Below, in pieces: positions 50,652 to 62,528 of a stretch of 64,000 nt of DNA. The DNA is from Stenopsyche tienmushanensis (lineage: Eukaryota > Arthropoda > Insecta > Trichoptera > Stenopsychidae), in assembly GCA_008973525.1 (NCBI GenBank), contig WACJ01000404.1, forward strand, positions 806,001-870,000, written 5' to 3'. The notes under the pieces were generated by a model. The model was not told the origin of the DNA and did not search any database. It saw only the letters and a program-made list of their open reading frames with translations. Made by a program: the position numbers and the translations under genes. Position 1 is the first letter of the stretch. Each line of letters opens with the position of its first letter.

Positions 50652-51098
50652 TCATATCCCGATTTACGCGGTACTTTTTTGCGCGGTTTCACTTTAACAC
50701 GGTCGATAAAATATATCATTATTTACTGTAAAAAAAGTAGATGACGCTTTCAACTTAATTCAAACATGTGGAATGTGCTCTCAATTTCTAAAGAAACCTT
50801 CAAAATACTAGTGAACAATGTGAAGAAATATACAACAATCTTACAAAAAATAAAATATAATAAAAAATCACGGATTTTTTAATTAAAAAAAATCAAATTC
50901 AGTTCAGGTGATGGAGGAAGGCGATCAAAAAATATTCAATTTAAATTTAAAAAAATATTATGTTAAATATTATTTGTACCTAATACAATTTTGAATACGT
51001 GTTTTTAATATAACAAAGTGTGAGTCTTTTTTAAGCGGTTTCTAGTTACGAAAGTTTCTAAAGAACTTAACTACCACGTAAATCGGGGGATTAGTGTA
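50652..51098. mobile_element. MITE with pogo/Tigger-like terminal inverted repeats
   Basis: The left end reads ATCCCGATTTACGCGGTA. The right end, reversed, reads ATCCCCCGATTTACGTGGTA, beginning next to TA. The roughly 445-base interior has no transposase. The termini resemble those of Tigger-like elements, so it is probably a non-autonomous relative. Superfamily by terminus similarity only. Confidence 0.7.
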
Positions 51099-51791
51099 TT
51101 CTGTGAAAATCACAATATAGTTGTAAAATATCAACACAAGAGGAGTGCTTCATAACCTTTTTATCGAAGCAGGAATTTAAAAAATCAGAATAAATATATA
51201 AAAAAATGTATCTTTAATATTATATCTGTATTTTTATTATATCGGCAAAATCCAATTTTTAATGTCAATCACCAAAGAAGTAGCTCCAAGTTCTTGACAG
51301 TAGGATCGCAGAATGTTCTTTTGAAATATAATCAACTTTCTTGGAACCCGGCTTGCCTTAACCTTAAAAATATATAGTTTATCTTATAAAATTACTTTGG
51401 AGTGTATTGAAATCGTTTATACGTTCTTTGACATTCTGTTGCTTTAAGAATCGCAACAAAATGAGGCTGCGTATATATCTTATCAAAATATGTTTAAATA
51501 TGCACAGATTTCTTTTAAACCTCATCACTTATATAATGTTTTAATTAATATAATATCTAAAATATAGTGAATTTTCTATCTTAAATAAATAATATTTATT
51601 ATTTTTTTATTTTAAGTCATAAAATGATACGAATATGTACTAATGTGTATAAACAAACATATACTTTCTTATTTCAATCTGAAAATTTTTGAAAATATTG
51701 AATATTTTCATCGTCGTACGAGGGGAATATCTATAAGGCATTATTGTAGAGAGAAGTTTTTGAGAAGAAATTTGGAGAAGTTTTCCAAATT
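51099..51791. other. AT-rich non-coding stretch
   Basis: No gene or repeat is recognised. Confidence 0.4.
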
Positions 51792-51841
51792 TTTCAAGAA
51801 ACTACTTACTAATTTTTCAATTAGTAAGTAGTTTCTTGAAA
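51792..51841. repeat. Perfect 23-base inverted repeat with 4-base loop
   Basis: The left arm begins TTTCAAGAAACTACTTAC at 51792 and ends at 51814. The loop is TTTC (51815-51818). The right arm 51819-51841 is its exact complement. Transcribed, it would fold into a long uninterrupted hairpin; as DNA it could extrude as a cruciform. Perfect arms imply recent origin or constraint. It is short for a microRNA precursor, and no known mature sequence is recognised. Confidence 0.85.
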
Positions 51842-54800
51842 TTTTTTTTTCTAATTTAAGATTTTTTTGTAAATTAAGACAAATACGCTTTGTGTCAAGC
51901 GAACGACAATACTTTGCGTAATCCAACGGGAATATGTTAAAAAATAAGCTTGGTATACCCGGACAATAAGAGGTGATTCTGGAGAAATCTCAAAGGATTT
52001 TCTTGATCATGTATCATATGAAGATATTTTATCAATCAATGATGCTAAAAATGCCAAAATACATGCTAAAACTGTAGATTATCATTGCAAAAATTTGATT
52101 TAAAAAAACTATACAATTTTTAAAATTTGTCAATTGCAAATGAGAAAAATCATATATATTCTAATTGTGTGCTTTAAAAAAATTAAGACCACAATTAGAC
52201 ATCAATCAGTTTTTCATCCATTAGTGTTTAAAGTGTGTATTATAATCATCTATATCATAATGTTAATATAAATGATGTTTTGAAATTTCAACATGTTTTT
52301 GAACATGAATTGTCGTCAAATGACAAGGATATTGAAGTATTTGCTTTTAGAGAGTCTGATAAAAAATAGCTCTGACGTAGTTCGTTAAAATATTGATCGA
52401 CGGAATATTTTGATAATGGACAGGAATTCGTGCTATTTTGGTATTCGTGTATATTAAATATCAAGAAGATACGTTAGTTATTAATTCTACATAGCAGGAA
52501 TATCAAAAGGATATTTGATATTCATTGCTCAAGTAGATATGAGATGTAACCCTTTTTGCTTGAAAGTAAGACGTTAGATGAGAGAATTTGATAGTTCGCT
52601 GTATATTCTGGTGCAGACCTCAAAGTTTGTGTTTCGAAATTATGCAGTTACAGAAATTAAACGAATCTTCTCTAGCTTATATCTTAAATGAAATGTGTTA
52701 TATTCGAGCAATTTATTTAAAATGCTATGATAACGATAATATAAACATTATGATTAATTCTCGAAGGAATATATTTTTGCCTATTTAATCTATAAATTTG
52801 AGCTGAATACAAAATCAACTGTGATGCATTTATCGGCACCAACATAATGAGAACGAATCAGACTCATGGTACGTAGATCGAATCAAACGAAAGTAATCAA
52901 TCTTTATATTTTGTGCTTTTTTATACAACTCTCTATTGTTCATTTTATACAACTAAATCTAAAACAACTTTCGTTAATCTGAAGCATACAAATTTGCTAT
53001 GAATCGTCTCAATTCGATTGAGTTATATTTTTTGATTCTGAAAAGAAAAATACTGAGAATTTTTATGAAGTAGAGCGAGGCCATTAATAAATAAATAATT
53101 CGCAATCTTAATTAAAATACCATATAAAAATAATGATTCCATGAAAATCATATATGCAAAAAAAATTAATAAGGAGCTCTCTCCTTCTTATGAAGAAGAA
53201 ACTTCATTATGTATATATAAGGCACCAAGGAGATTTAAATGATGTCCTTAGGCCAATAAATACAAAATTTTGTAACAGCCTATATGAAACACCAACTCCT
53301 ATTTCTAAACAAGGATTAATACTTAGCAAGGACATCTTCCGAGTCATAAAATAATGCACAAATTCAATTAATTGAAAGGGTAGATTTTCACCACAATAAT
53401 GCACAAAATCAGTCTAAAAAATTATATAAAAATATATTTATAAATTTACAAATATTATAATAATATTTTGTTAAATAAGAGAAATAGATTATAGAAATAA
53501 AAAACTATTTTTAAAATAAATAATAACCCACTTTCTAAAGAAATAAACTTGTATTCAGCTTTATTAAGTGTTAATTCTGGAATGCTGCTGTGCTTTAAAT
53601 TTTTTATGCTCATTTTATTTATTAGATCGGAAAAGCTGTACATTTTGAGTAGGGGAAGTAATGAAGTATTGATGATTATACGCTACTCATTTTCAGCACT
53701 CAAATCAGCTTAAACTCGAACATCGCGTCTTGAACTTAATCTGAACTTATGCGGATGTTCAACTTTAGAGATTTCAATGAACAGATTTGATTCAACGAAA
53801 ACTTTTGCCGCATCAGAAAACAGTAGAGTTTGGTTGTAACGAGCTATGAACTAACGACTCCGCGGCCATTACGACATCCTCGTACAAATTCTTCAAATAC
53901 CTTATTTAATCGCATCCAGAAGCGCTTCCACCCCAAAATTAATCTTTAATTATAAAAACCTGCTGAAATATGGAAAATATAGAGGATCAAATTAGTGGAA
54001 CTGGGAGAAAATTAACTGCTTGTAAATGAATCTGTTTGCCCTTGGAGCGGTCCTGCGGGAACCGAAATCCAGATGTTAATAGCATATGTTAAAATTTATT
54101 TCCCTACCCTAAATTTCTTTTAAAATTAAGGAACCGCTGCAAAAGCATTAAACATGTTTTAATTTTGGCACACAAATAAATTGCGTCGGACGACGTTATT
54201 ATAGACAACCGAAAAAAAAGATTTCATCATCATGAAGTTTTTGTATAATAATTAAACGGAGACTTTTTTACTCTAAACGTTTCCATAGTAAATTACCCGA
54301 CATTAGCTTAAAGATAAATTAAGATGAACTTAACAAACTGAAGGGAGGAAGAAAAAGATGCTTTTCATCGGGTCGAATGAATAAATTTCCAACGGCGTTG
54401 ATGTCCAACATTTTACAATGCCAAAGATTCAGCGCATTTTTTGCAGATATTTAAGAAGGAATTATATTTAAAAATACGTACTATATATATAACAATAAAG
54501 TAACAATATTATTTGGCAATTATTTATGTGTAAATCATAGATTTACATAAAAATAATATTTATTATTGATATGACGAAACACACTACTATGCATCTTTTG
54601 AACAAGCCGGGCTCTCGATTAAATGCTTCCATGTCACATATCATTAGATTTCATTATTATATCACAATTTATATGGTCATCAACCAAATAGCTATAGATT
54701 TAAATTGAATAATGTAAATTTATAAATCCTCACATAAATAAAATATGTGAACAAAATTATCACAAATGCATCGCTGATGATCCACAATATTTTTATAAAG

Positions 54801-55559
54801 ACAATCCTAAGTAGTTTTCTATGATAATAAACTACTTTATAAAATTTCTTGTTAAAACGAATAGACCCAGAATGAATCCTTCCAAAGCTAGCGGATATCG
54901 TTGAAGATAGAACATAGAAAATTCAAATGTTGGAGTTCATCCATCTAACAACCATCATGATCATTCATGAAAGTCTGACTTAATAAGTTTTTTGAGATCA
55001 ATATATATGGCGAATCCATCAATAAAGTATAAGATATTTCATTTTTAAATTCATTTATATTAATAATGACTTTAAAATCCATTTAGACAGATTGAGATAT
55101 CAAGTAGACACTCCTAATCACTTGTTTACAAAATGAATCTTTAAATCTGTCTTTACCACCGAAGAGCCATTGTTGTCATGAACAATTATTTAAAAAAAAT
55201 GTAATGGAGAAATATATAACATAATCATAGTTTTCCGCAATAACTCATAAATATGTACAATTTTAAAAATGCATATTTGCATGTGATTTATATGAATCCT
55301 GACACACTATATAATGAACCATCCTTGTGAAAGAATTAAAGTCGACACACATTCATTCGTCGACTCATATTTGATACACAGTTCTTATTTAACCAGACTA
55401 AATTTAATATTTTTTTACGAAAGAACATTACTGTGACATGCCATCAACAAAACTAGGAAAGCACTCATAATTTATTTGTTTTAAATGAGCTTTAAGATTA
55501 TCACGACTGTTGATATATTGAGATATTGACGCAAAAATGGAAAATGGAACATATTAATA
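51842..55559. other. Non-coding stretch
   Basis: AT-rich DNA with a modest GC block at 53700-54060. The stretch 51970-52100 encodes a short acidic peptide-like frame (GDSGEISKDFLDHVSYED) that may be further transposon debris, but I cannot assign it. No gene is supported. Confidence 0.35.
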
Positions 55560-55683
55560 TTATATTATACGATTTGAAGGATCAATATACATACATATAT
55601 TGGACAATGTACCAGGACATCCGCTCGATTTAAAATATCCTTATATTGAAATATTATTTTTACTGCTATATACACTTTAAACT

Positions 55684-56327
55684 TTTTTTGTGCGGTAGAT
55701 GCGCTCTGCGGAAAATCGCACAAAAAAGCTATAACTTGCATAGAAAAAGTAAAGATGTGTTATATGGATTTTAAAAACTGTATGACATTGAAACAGTTAT
55801 ATAAAATATACCCAAAAAAGTATTTAATATGACTCAAAATCGCTCTCTTCTTCGGAATAAATAGTAAACCTATTGTCAATGTCATCATTGTTCTGTGTAG
55901 ATTTTCTCTTTTTAACAATATAGTTCAAGCTGCTTTTTAAAGAAAAAATCAGTCAAGTCATTTTTTGGCCTTGTTTTGTCAGTTTTTTTTTTAAATAGTT
56001 AAAAAAATAATTTTGACATAAATCTGGTTGGAATAATAGAGGGTTATATAGAATAGATCCGTACCCAGTTTGATGTAAATTAATTAATTAAAACTTGAGA
56101 TATGATGTCAACCGCGTTGAAAAGAGCAATTTCGAGAAAAACGCGTTAAAAGATTTCATTATGGTAGGATCGGCCAAGTTGCCGCGTCACTAAAATAGCT
56201 ACAACTCTGTTAGTGGTTGGAATTTTGGAAATTCCTTTACAAAATATATTTTTAAAAGTCGAAAGATTTGAAACTGCTTTAAAAAAACCGCATAACTTGG
56301 AAATTGCACAAAAAGAGATTCGAGTGT
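55684..56327 (+). repeat. Four-copy dispersed repeat, copy D
   Basis: It starts CTTTTTTTGTGCGGTAGATG-like and ends near AAATTGCACAAAAAGAG. It carries the family landmarks TCAGTCAAGTCATTTTTTGG, AAATCTGGTTGGAATAATAG, TTTCGAGAAAAACGCG and GCCGCGTCACTAAAATAGC. It lacks the block around GGTGTGGTCGTA, so it has a small internal deletion. It sits between two halves of a Tigger transposase. Confidence 0.75.
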
Positions 56328-56469
56328 ATTACATATATAATCCGTAAAAAAGGTATAATTTCAATATTTAAAGCATATTATATTAGTCGGATATTCAAAA
56401 AAAAAATTAGGATACATCAATCAAGATGAAAAGTTAACACTTCCATAAGTCTGGTAAAAAAAAATGTAT

Positions 56470-57075
56470 TCGAAAATGTGTCGATATTGTTTCTTCTGCA
56501 TCTGTTAAAGAAATAAAACTATTCATTTTAAATTCTTGCTGGAAAAATCTGTGGCCAGAAGTAGTCTCTGGAGAAAATGTTTTACCATCAGTAGATGAAT
56601 ACCAAAGAACAATAAACATTTGTTGTGATATTGGTATAAAAGTTTTAAATAACATGGATATTCATGACATCCAAGAAGTATTGGAAGATCACGCACGTTG
56701 AACGAAGACGAATTAATGGAAATATTAAATGAATCTACCACAATCAATGACTCAGAAAGCAATTGCAGCGAAGTAGCTACATGTTTCACATTTTAAAAAA
56801 ATAATGAAGACATAGAGTTAACTATTTATTAATTAAATTGATTTTTTTAATAGGAAATTATCTTATAACGGAGAGAAGTTTAAAATTGAAGAGAGAATTA
56901 CAACAGATTTAGGAACCTTATAATAAAATACGAAAATATGTATACGGTAAAATCGCTTATTATCGAATTTTTGAAGGCTAAAACCGGAAATATTCCAGAG
57001 TTCTCTGTTGATGAAAACCCACAAAAGATCTGGAAAAAGAATAAAAAATATAGAATTCAAAGTGATGAGGAATGA
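56470..57075 (+). pseudogene. C-terminal part of a Tigger-like transposase
   Basis: Translation gives FILNSCWKNLWPEVVSG (about 56518-56570), DIHDIQEVLEDHA (about 56660-56697), LNEDELMEILNES (about 56700-56740), and after a break ERSLKLKRELQQI (about 56872-56910) with EPYNKI. This is the usual C-terminal order in TIGD1-like proteins: a CW..LWPE motif, an acidic EL.D.H..EL..EEL segment, then a basic RSLKLKR helix. Frameshifts and stops break it. Antisense frames at 56434-56789 are shadows. Confidence 0.8.
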
Positions 57076-57266
57076 ATGCTATATTATGGTATTAAAGTTT
57101 TTCTCGGCGAATTTCGTAAATGTACATGTGTTTATTTAAAAAAATAAAGTACATACTATCTTCGAATTTTTTTTGGAATGCAAACTCTAATTTTATGTGA
57201 ACTTCAAACCTTGTATAACACGGATTTGTATTATATGACGTGAATCGTGTTATACGAGGCCCGAGT

Positions 57267-58467
57267 GTATAGTACCTTAAAACAAGAATTATCGCGACAG
57301 TGATTTATTATCATAGTACTTATCAATAATATTTTAGTGTGTATTATTTATATGATGCTAACCAAATTTAACGACTTAGGCTTTGACATGATGAAATTAT
57401 TTCATAAAATTGAAAAATCATTTATCAGCCGAGGCATTATGGAGCATACATTGTACGAGACGTCCTAAGGTCTTTTTCGAAACGGCCCCAGGATGTCACT
57501 GATGATACCTATTTTTCTCCAGGAATAAAGTCATCAATCACCGGCTGGCGGTATGCAGGTATATTTCCATTGGTATTATCGAATTTGTCAGGCCTTCTGG
57601 ATCCGGGCTCGGGGTGCGAAAGACGGCAAAACCACCGCCGGCCAATATGATTAATCTTCCCTCATTACCGTCATTATTTTTGGCGCTTTCCTTTTTTTAA
57701 TTTCCCCTGGAAAATTAAACAGTTGCGTCCGCCGGTCCCGTTTCCGCCACCCAAGCGTATCATTTTCCCCGCAAAAGGTGACGCCATTGTTTCATCTTCC
57801 TTCCTACCCTTGTTTGCGCAACGCGAAATCGTAATTAACAACAGATACTTTCCAACGAAAACACACCAATAAAAATAGAACGTCACGAAATGAATAGAAC
57901 ACTGCAAAAAAGAACGAATCCGATGCGATTGGATTCCGGAAACGGCTGCCTGAAATGAAAACCGGCACAAGAAAAACGAACGCGAAAATCCCACTCTGGG
58001 TTAAGCTTATAAATTGATAATCATCGATATTATATTCAACAGCATCGATTGTCTTTCTCATACATCACAACGCTATATTAAAGCATGAATAATGTCAATG
58101 AATCGATCAAAAAGTGTTTCCCGATTATTAGAGATTTCCGATCATAAAGCATTAATAGTTTTTTCATAAAATGACTTTGTGAATATTTTTTATGAGTCTT
58201 CATTAATATGATCCATGAAGCACGATATATTATGAATTTAATAACCAATGTACCCTTGACGTAAACCGATAACCACTCAAATTAAAACCTATATAGGTCC
58301 AAAAGTATCCAAAGATTTTGATATTTTATATTTGGGCTGAATTTGTGTCCAAAAACGGGATGTAAATAACTTTGTAAGATTTTTTTGTAGAACTATTGTT
58401 AAACACTATTTTTGTGCAAAAGATTTTTTTATCGTTAAGGGTAGAATTTCCAGAACCGAAGCTAAAG
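57267..58467. other. Non-coding stretch
   Basis: A higher-GC block at 57440-57980 includes two overlapping minus-strand frames (106 and 85 codons) without motifs. ATAGGTCCAAAAGTATCC near 58293 resembles a mariner terminal repeat and could be the left end of the mariner at 58468, but the matching right end is not visible. Confidence 0.35.
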
Positions 58468-58880
58468 AAAACCACATCCGGCATTATATGCTGCTTTTTA
58501 TTTGGGTTGAAATGCTACAAAAGTCAGTGAAACACTCAAAGATATTTATGATGAAGTCGGTGATATGCAGGGAATTATTCATTATGATTTAATGAAACCG
58601 CGAGAAATTGTAGCTGCACAAGTTTATTGTCGGCAATTAAAAATTTTGCATCAAAAAATAAAAGAGAAACGTTCGTATTTATTAAACAGAGAGAAGTCGC
58701 TACCGCTTCGTGATAATGCCCGCCCTCATAAAGCAAAATTGACACTAGTTAAAATTTCAGAATTAAACTGAAAAGTCTTAATGCATCCTTCTTATTCACC
58801 GAACCTCGTCCTGACAGATTTCCACTTTTTCAGGTCCATGGAGGCTCTAAGCCGGAAAGTTTTTACAAAAGAGGGATCAA
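58468..58880 (+). mobile_element. mariner remnant with central deletion (plus strand)
   Basis: An N-terminal scrap (HIRHYMLLFI, then NATKVSETLKDIYDEVG after a frameshift) is fused at about 58560 to the middle of a mariner transposase. DMQGIIHYDLMKPREIV and VYCRQLKILHQKIKEK are followed by LRDNARPHKAKLTL (58710-58750, the second catalytic Asp) and HPSYSPNLVLTDFHFF (58783-58830, the third). Helix-turn-helix regions and the first catalytic block have been lost, and a stop interrupts the frame at 58769. The longest intact frame is 68 codons (58565-58771). Confidence 0.8.
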
Positions 58881-59052
58881 ATGACTGCCAAAGTAATGGA
58901 AATATGTATTGAATAATGAAGGGGCTAATTTTACAAAATAATGCATAGAGAGAATTTATTCATTATTAATTTAAAATGAGATGTGGCGATTAAAACCGTG
59001 ATTATTGCGTTGTTTAATTAAATTTTATGAAATAAATTCACCTTTTCTCTTG

Positions 59053-59088
59053 TGTCTCGATACGGCAAAAGCCTTTGATCATGTATGA
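59053..59088 (+). pseudogene. Possible non-LTR reverse-transcriptase scrap
   Basis: CLDTAKAFDHV followed by a stop matches the conserved D..KAFD motif of LINE reverse transcriptases (motif A, with a catalytic Asp). Only about 12 residues are convincing, so chance cannot be excluded. Confidence 0.35.
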
Positions 59089-59100
59089 CATTTCAGACTT

Positions 59101-61475
59101 ACAAATATATGCGAAAATATACTATTCTTATAGCCATCAGATGTCACTTTAAAAAACAAAATTATGCAATTAATGGCAAATAGGAAATCATTCTAGAATG
59201 CTAATGTATAAATTATATGGCATATCTGCAATCCTATACGGAAAATTGTTCTACAGCATGTGAATTTAATATGCATATAGCAATGGTGATGTAAAATCAA
59301 ATATTTTAACAGTCATCTGGTGTTTAGAAATTGCAAATGGACGTGGTTTGTAAGTGAAGCGAGAATAATGCTTTTTTTAAATTTTTAACATATCCTATAC
59401 ATATTGTTGTATTTTTTTTCATTCACATGAATTTATAATAAATTTAAAAAATATTTAAATGTAAGCATATTTCCTCTAGCTATTGTTAGAGTTTTGAATG
59501 ATTAATTCCCAAAGCATTAACAAAACAGTAATATAACAGCACTTTTTTGAATAACTACTCAAATAATCATGAATCCAAAAAGCATACTTAATCTTAAAAA
59601 CATCAATGCATTTTTATATTGCAAAATTTCTCTTTTTAAAACAAGGTCTGGTCCTTACATCATAATAAAATACTCCTGCTTTGGCTCACCAAGATGATGC
59701 TCATGCTCTTATTACTCGTTCAGCACATACGCAAAAATGAAAATTCTTGATCATAATCAGATCGATTATGAATTGATTTGATAATGCGTAATATAAGCTT
59801 AACCAACCTTAACATTAACCAAAAGAAACATATTTTTCCGTCTCCAAGCGAGCCTTCATCGGCTTTGTGAAAAAAGCTCATCGTCCTGATGTTTTGCAGC
59901 AAATCATATTTTTTAAGGACGTCTAATAAATCACAATCCTAGACGAAATGCTTCTTTTTCACATCACCATCCAATTTTTTGGCAGCAATCTCCGATCCGA
60001 TAGAAAACGGACCTCCTAAGACATTCCATTAAGCCAGAGCAAAACTCGAAGGAGCTGATCACTTTTGGAGGCCCCCGTCCAATATTGTAGTCTCTTTCAC
60101 GATTATTTTTAAATTGTAGCTGTCAAAATCGATTCATTCATCAATTTGGATGTTGACTTTGACATTTTATTGAACTTAGTTAATACAACATCACCAAAAT
60201 ATGCAAGAATATAAATAAATTCACTTGAATACCAATAACTAATCACATAATTGCTATTAACTGAATGCTTTGAACATTAATGGATTCTGCACAAACTACC
60301 TCCCATATAATTTTTTAATATGTATTTTCGGTGTTTTACGATGACTTTTTGCATTGGTTATTAAAAATATTGATCATAATGCAGAATTGATATCCCCATG
60401 GCATCCTACACTACCCTTAGCCTAGGACGGAAATGGACCGCGTAACTCAATTAATTTCGGGTCACGAAATTTCTATTTCGACGCCATTTCCGGTCAATTT
60501 TCTGATAATCAAATAAACGACTTAAAACATGGACTTGAATCCGTAAACAAAACTTTGGACCCTCGGCTTGTCCCGTGTTGTTATTTACACGCAACGCTCG
60601 AATGCTCGCTGGCCTCCATGTAAGCATCCATTTAATGAAGCAAAGAGCCCGCAAAAGTCTTTTTGAATATTTTCGTGCATTCCCACAGATGAAAAATGCT
60701 CTCTTCCCAAAAATAATGGAGCTCTGCTCATTTTAGCTCTGGAAAATATTCAATATTTGAGCGCTTTCGGTGCGATATGCTAAGAACCGCCATATGTTAA
60801 AGGGGATGAATTCGAACGCTTTAAAGATGAAGGTGGTCGTGCATGATGCTTAATTAACATAACAACGAGAAGAATGTCCTGTGTTAAACGTTTCGAAATA
60901 AATTATTTTGATAGGGGGTAAATCGAGATCGGTGATAGAAGTGGCGGCCATACCCCAAGATCAGAGTTTACTTTCACACACTTCGGCTCGCTGTGATTGC
61001 TTTTCAAGTTTTCATTCGCGCCTGAACTTTTAATTACATATTTGCCTCAGCGTCCTCCTGCCCCCTGAGAACTTCGGGAGGACTCCTTCTCAGCCTCCTC
61101 CAAAGCTTTTACCCTCAAAGATACGGCGGAAATCGGTACAGGCGACCCAATGTCTCCTGTAAATGCCCACAAACACAGGTAACATACCAGAAAATTTTTG
61201 TAAAATTTAATTTTTATACCAAGATAATCAAATATTTCTCATATTATAAATATATTTCCTGTATATAACACTATGTTCTTCGTATATTTTAACTACATTG
61301 ACATTCATATCTAAACTCGTTGATATTTAAAGGTAAATATAAAAATGCACCCTAAACTAAATTAATTTATATTTTTTATCATGATTAATTCATTTATTTT
61401 GTCTTTTTTGGGATGATCCCATCAAAAAAGAACGCTTCCGTCAGCCAAAAGCGTGACAAACTAATTTCCTTGCAG
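59101..61475. other. Non-coding stretch
   Basis: AT-rich to about 60400, then a higher-GC zone (60420-61180) with only short frames. No gene or transposon is recognised. Confidence 0.4.
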
Positions 61476-62528
61476 ACTCGGTCAACTCCACCATGGTAGA
61501 TCCTGTTCGAAATAATTTAGTTGCCGGCGTTAAGCCGTCGTCTTTTACAGGCAAGCATTAATTTAAATTAATTACATATTAAATTAATTACGTAGGATAT
61601 AAATTGCGGAAGGTCTGTTCAAATTTACATATATAACACATCAACGGCAACAACACACGCCATCATCTCCGAGCCCTCGACGAGATCCTTTGCTTATTAA
61701 AATCTGTCTACGTCTCAATCTAGATCAAACTGCTTTTTATATCAAGCTTTTAAGATTAAAACGCTCAGGTAAGTAATATTGAAGCCGAATAAATTGAAAA
61801 ATCAATATGAATGCGTGTGTGAGCGCTAATATTGGCAGTGTTGAATCCACGATTAAAACTATTTTTTGCATTGTATTAATGTACTAAATTTGAAATAAAA
61901 AAACTAGTTATTATTTGTGTCATCATCATCATAGTGCAGCCACAAACAGTCCACTGCAGAACTATGGGTCTCTTCAATATCCATTCACAGGAAGGGGTTA
62001 CATCCATCTCGTCTGTATCATACATTCACCTCCTCATTCGCTCGATATTGAAGGTAGCATGACCTCCGAGTCTCATTTGAAACGCTCACCCAGCGGGTCT
62101 CCTGGATGGATGTATTGAAGGGCATTTTCGCAACCATCTCGGTAAGAAAGTGTGGAGACTGTTTGTAAAGACTGAGCAGTTTTCCTCAGGAAACCATGGA
62201 AAGCTATTCTAGACGACCCTGTTGATTTTACTGGGAAAGACTTTCTGGAATGCAAAGAGTCTAGTCCCCCCCCCTTCCTAGTTAGGGCGTCGCTGGGCTA
62301 AGGTGAAGACATACGTGATGCTTAAATGCACTTTGAATTCGCTCCTACACCAACTTGCTCGAGCGGATTCAAGACTTAATGGTTTCCTTTTTCAGGTTGA
62401 CCCTCTCAGTTCGGCGATTTCAAAGCGATATAAAGCAACAGAAGACGATGCTGTTATTCCTTTAAGGCTTGTTATTTCTCTTATTCTTGTTCTTGATCTG
62501 ATTTTAAATCTTCCTGGTTTTGAACCGG
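61476..62528 (+). other. Cluster of splice-like and promoter-like signals; possible plus-strand transcription unit
   Basis: On the plus strand CTAATTTCCTTGCAG| (ends 61475) precedes an ATG at 61493 in a strong CCACCATGG context, opening 22 codons to a stop at 61561 with a GC-type donor-like CAG|GCAAGC inside. TATATAA lies at 61630-61636. CTCAG|GTAAGTAAT (donor after 61769) follows about 130 bases downstream. TTTCCTTTTTCAG| near 62397 begins an open stretch VDPLSSAISKRYKATEDDAV plus a hydrophobic segment (LVISLILVLDLIL), which ends at a CCG|GTAAGA donor (about 62528). I recognise no protein family. GC content is above background. Signals of this kind also arise by chance. Confidence 0.2.

Larger units (their letters stand above)
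55560..57266 (+). mobile_element. Second Tigger-like element, interrupted by repeat copy D
   Basis: Transposase sequence is found on both sides of the repeat at 55684-56327. On the left is LDNVPGHPLDLKYPYIEILF (55595-55665), holding the second catalytic Asp block. On the right are the C-terminal parts. The right end (57200-57266) carries CGTGTTATACGAGGCCCGAG, a pogo/Tigger-type terminus, with an inverted repeat of 14 bases at 57209-57222 and 57246-57259. No left terminus was found. This element differs from the one at 5037-6090 in its termini, so at least two Tigger-like families are present. Confidence 0.75.
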
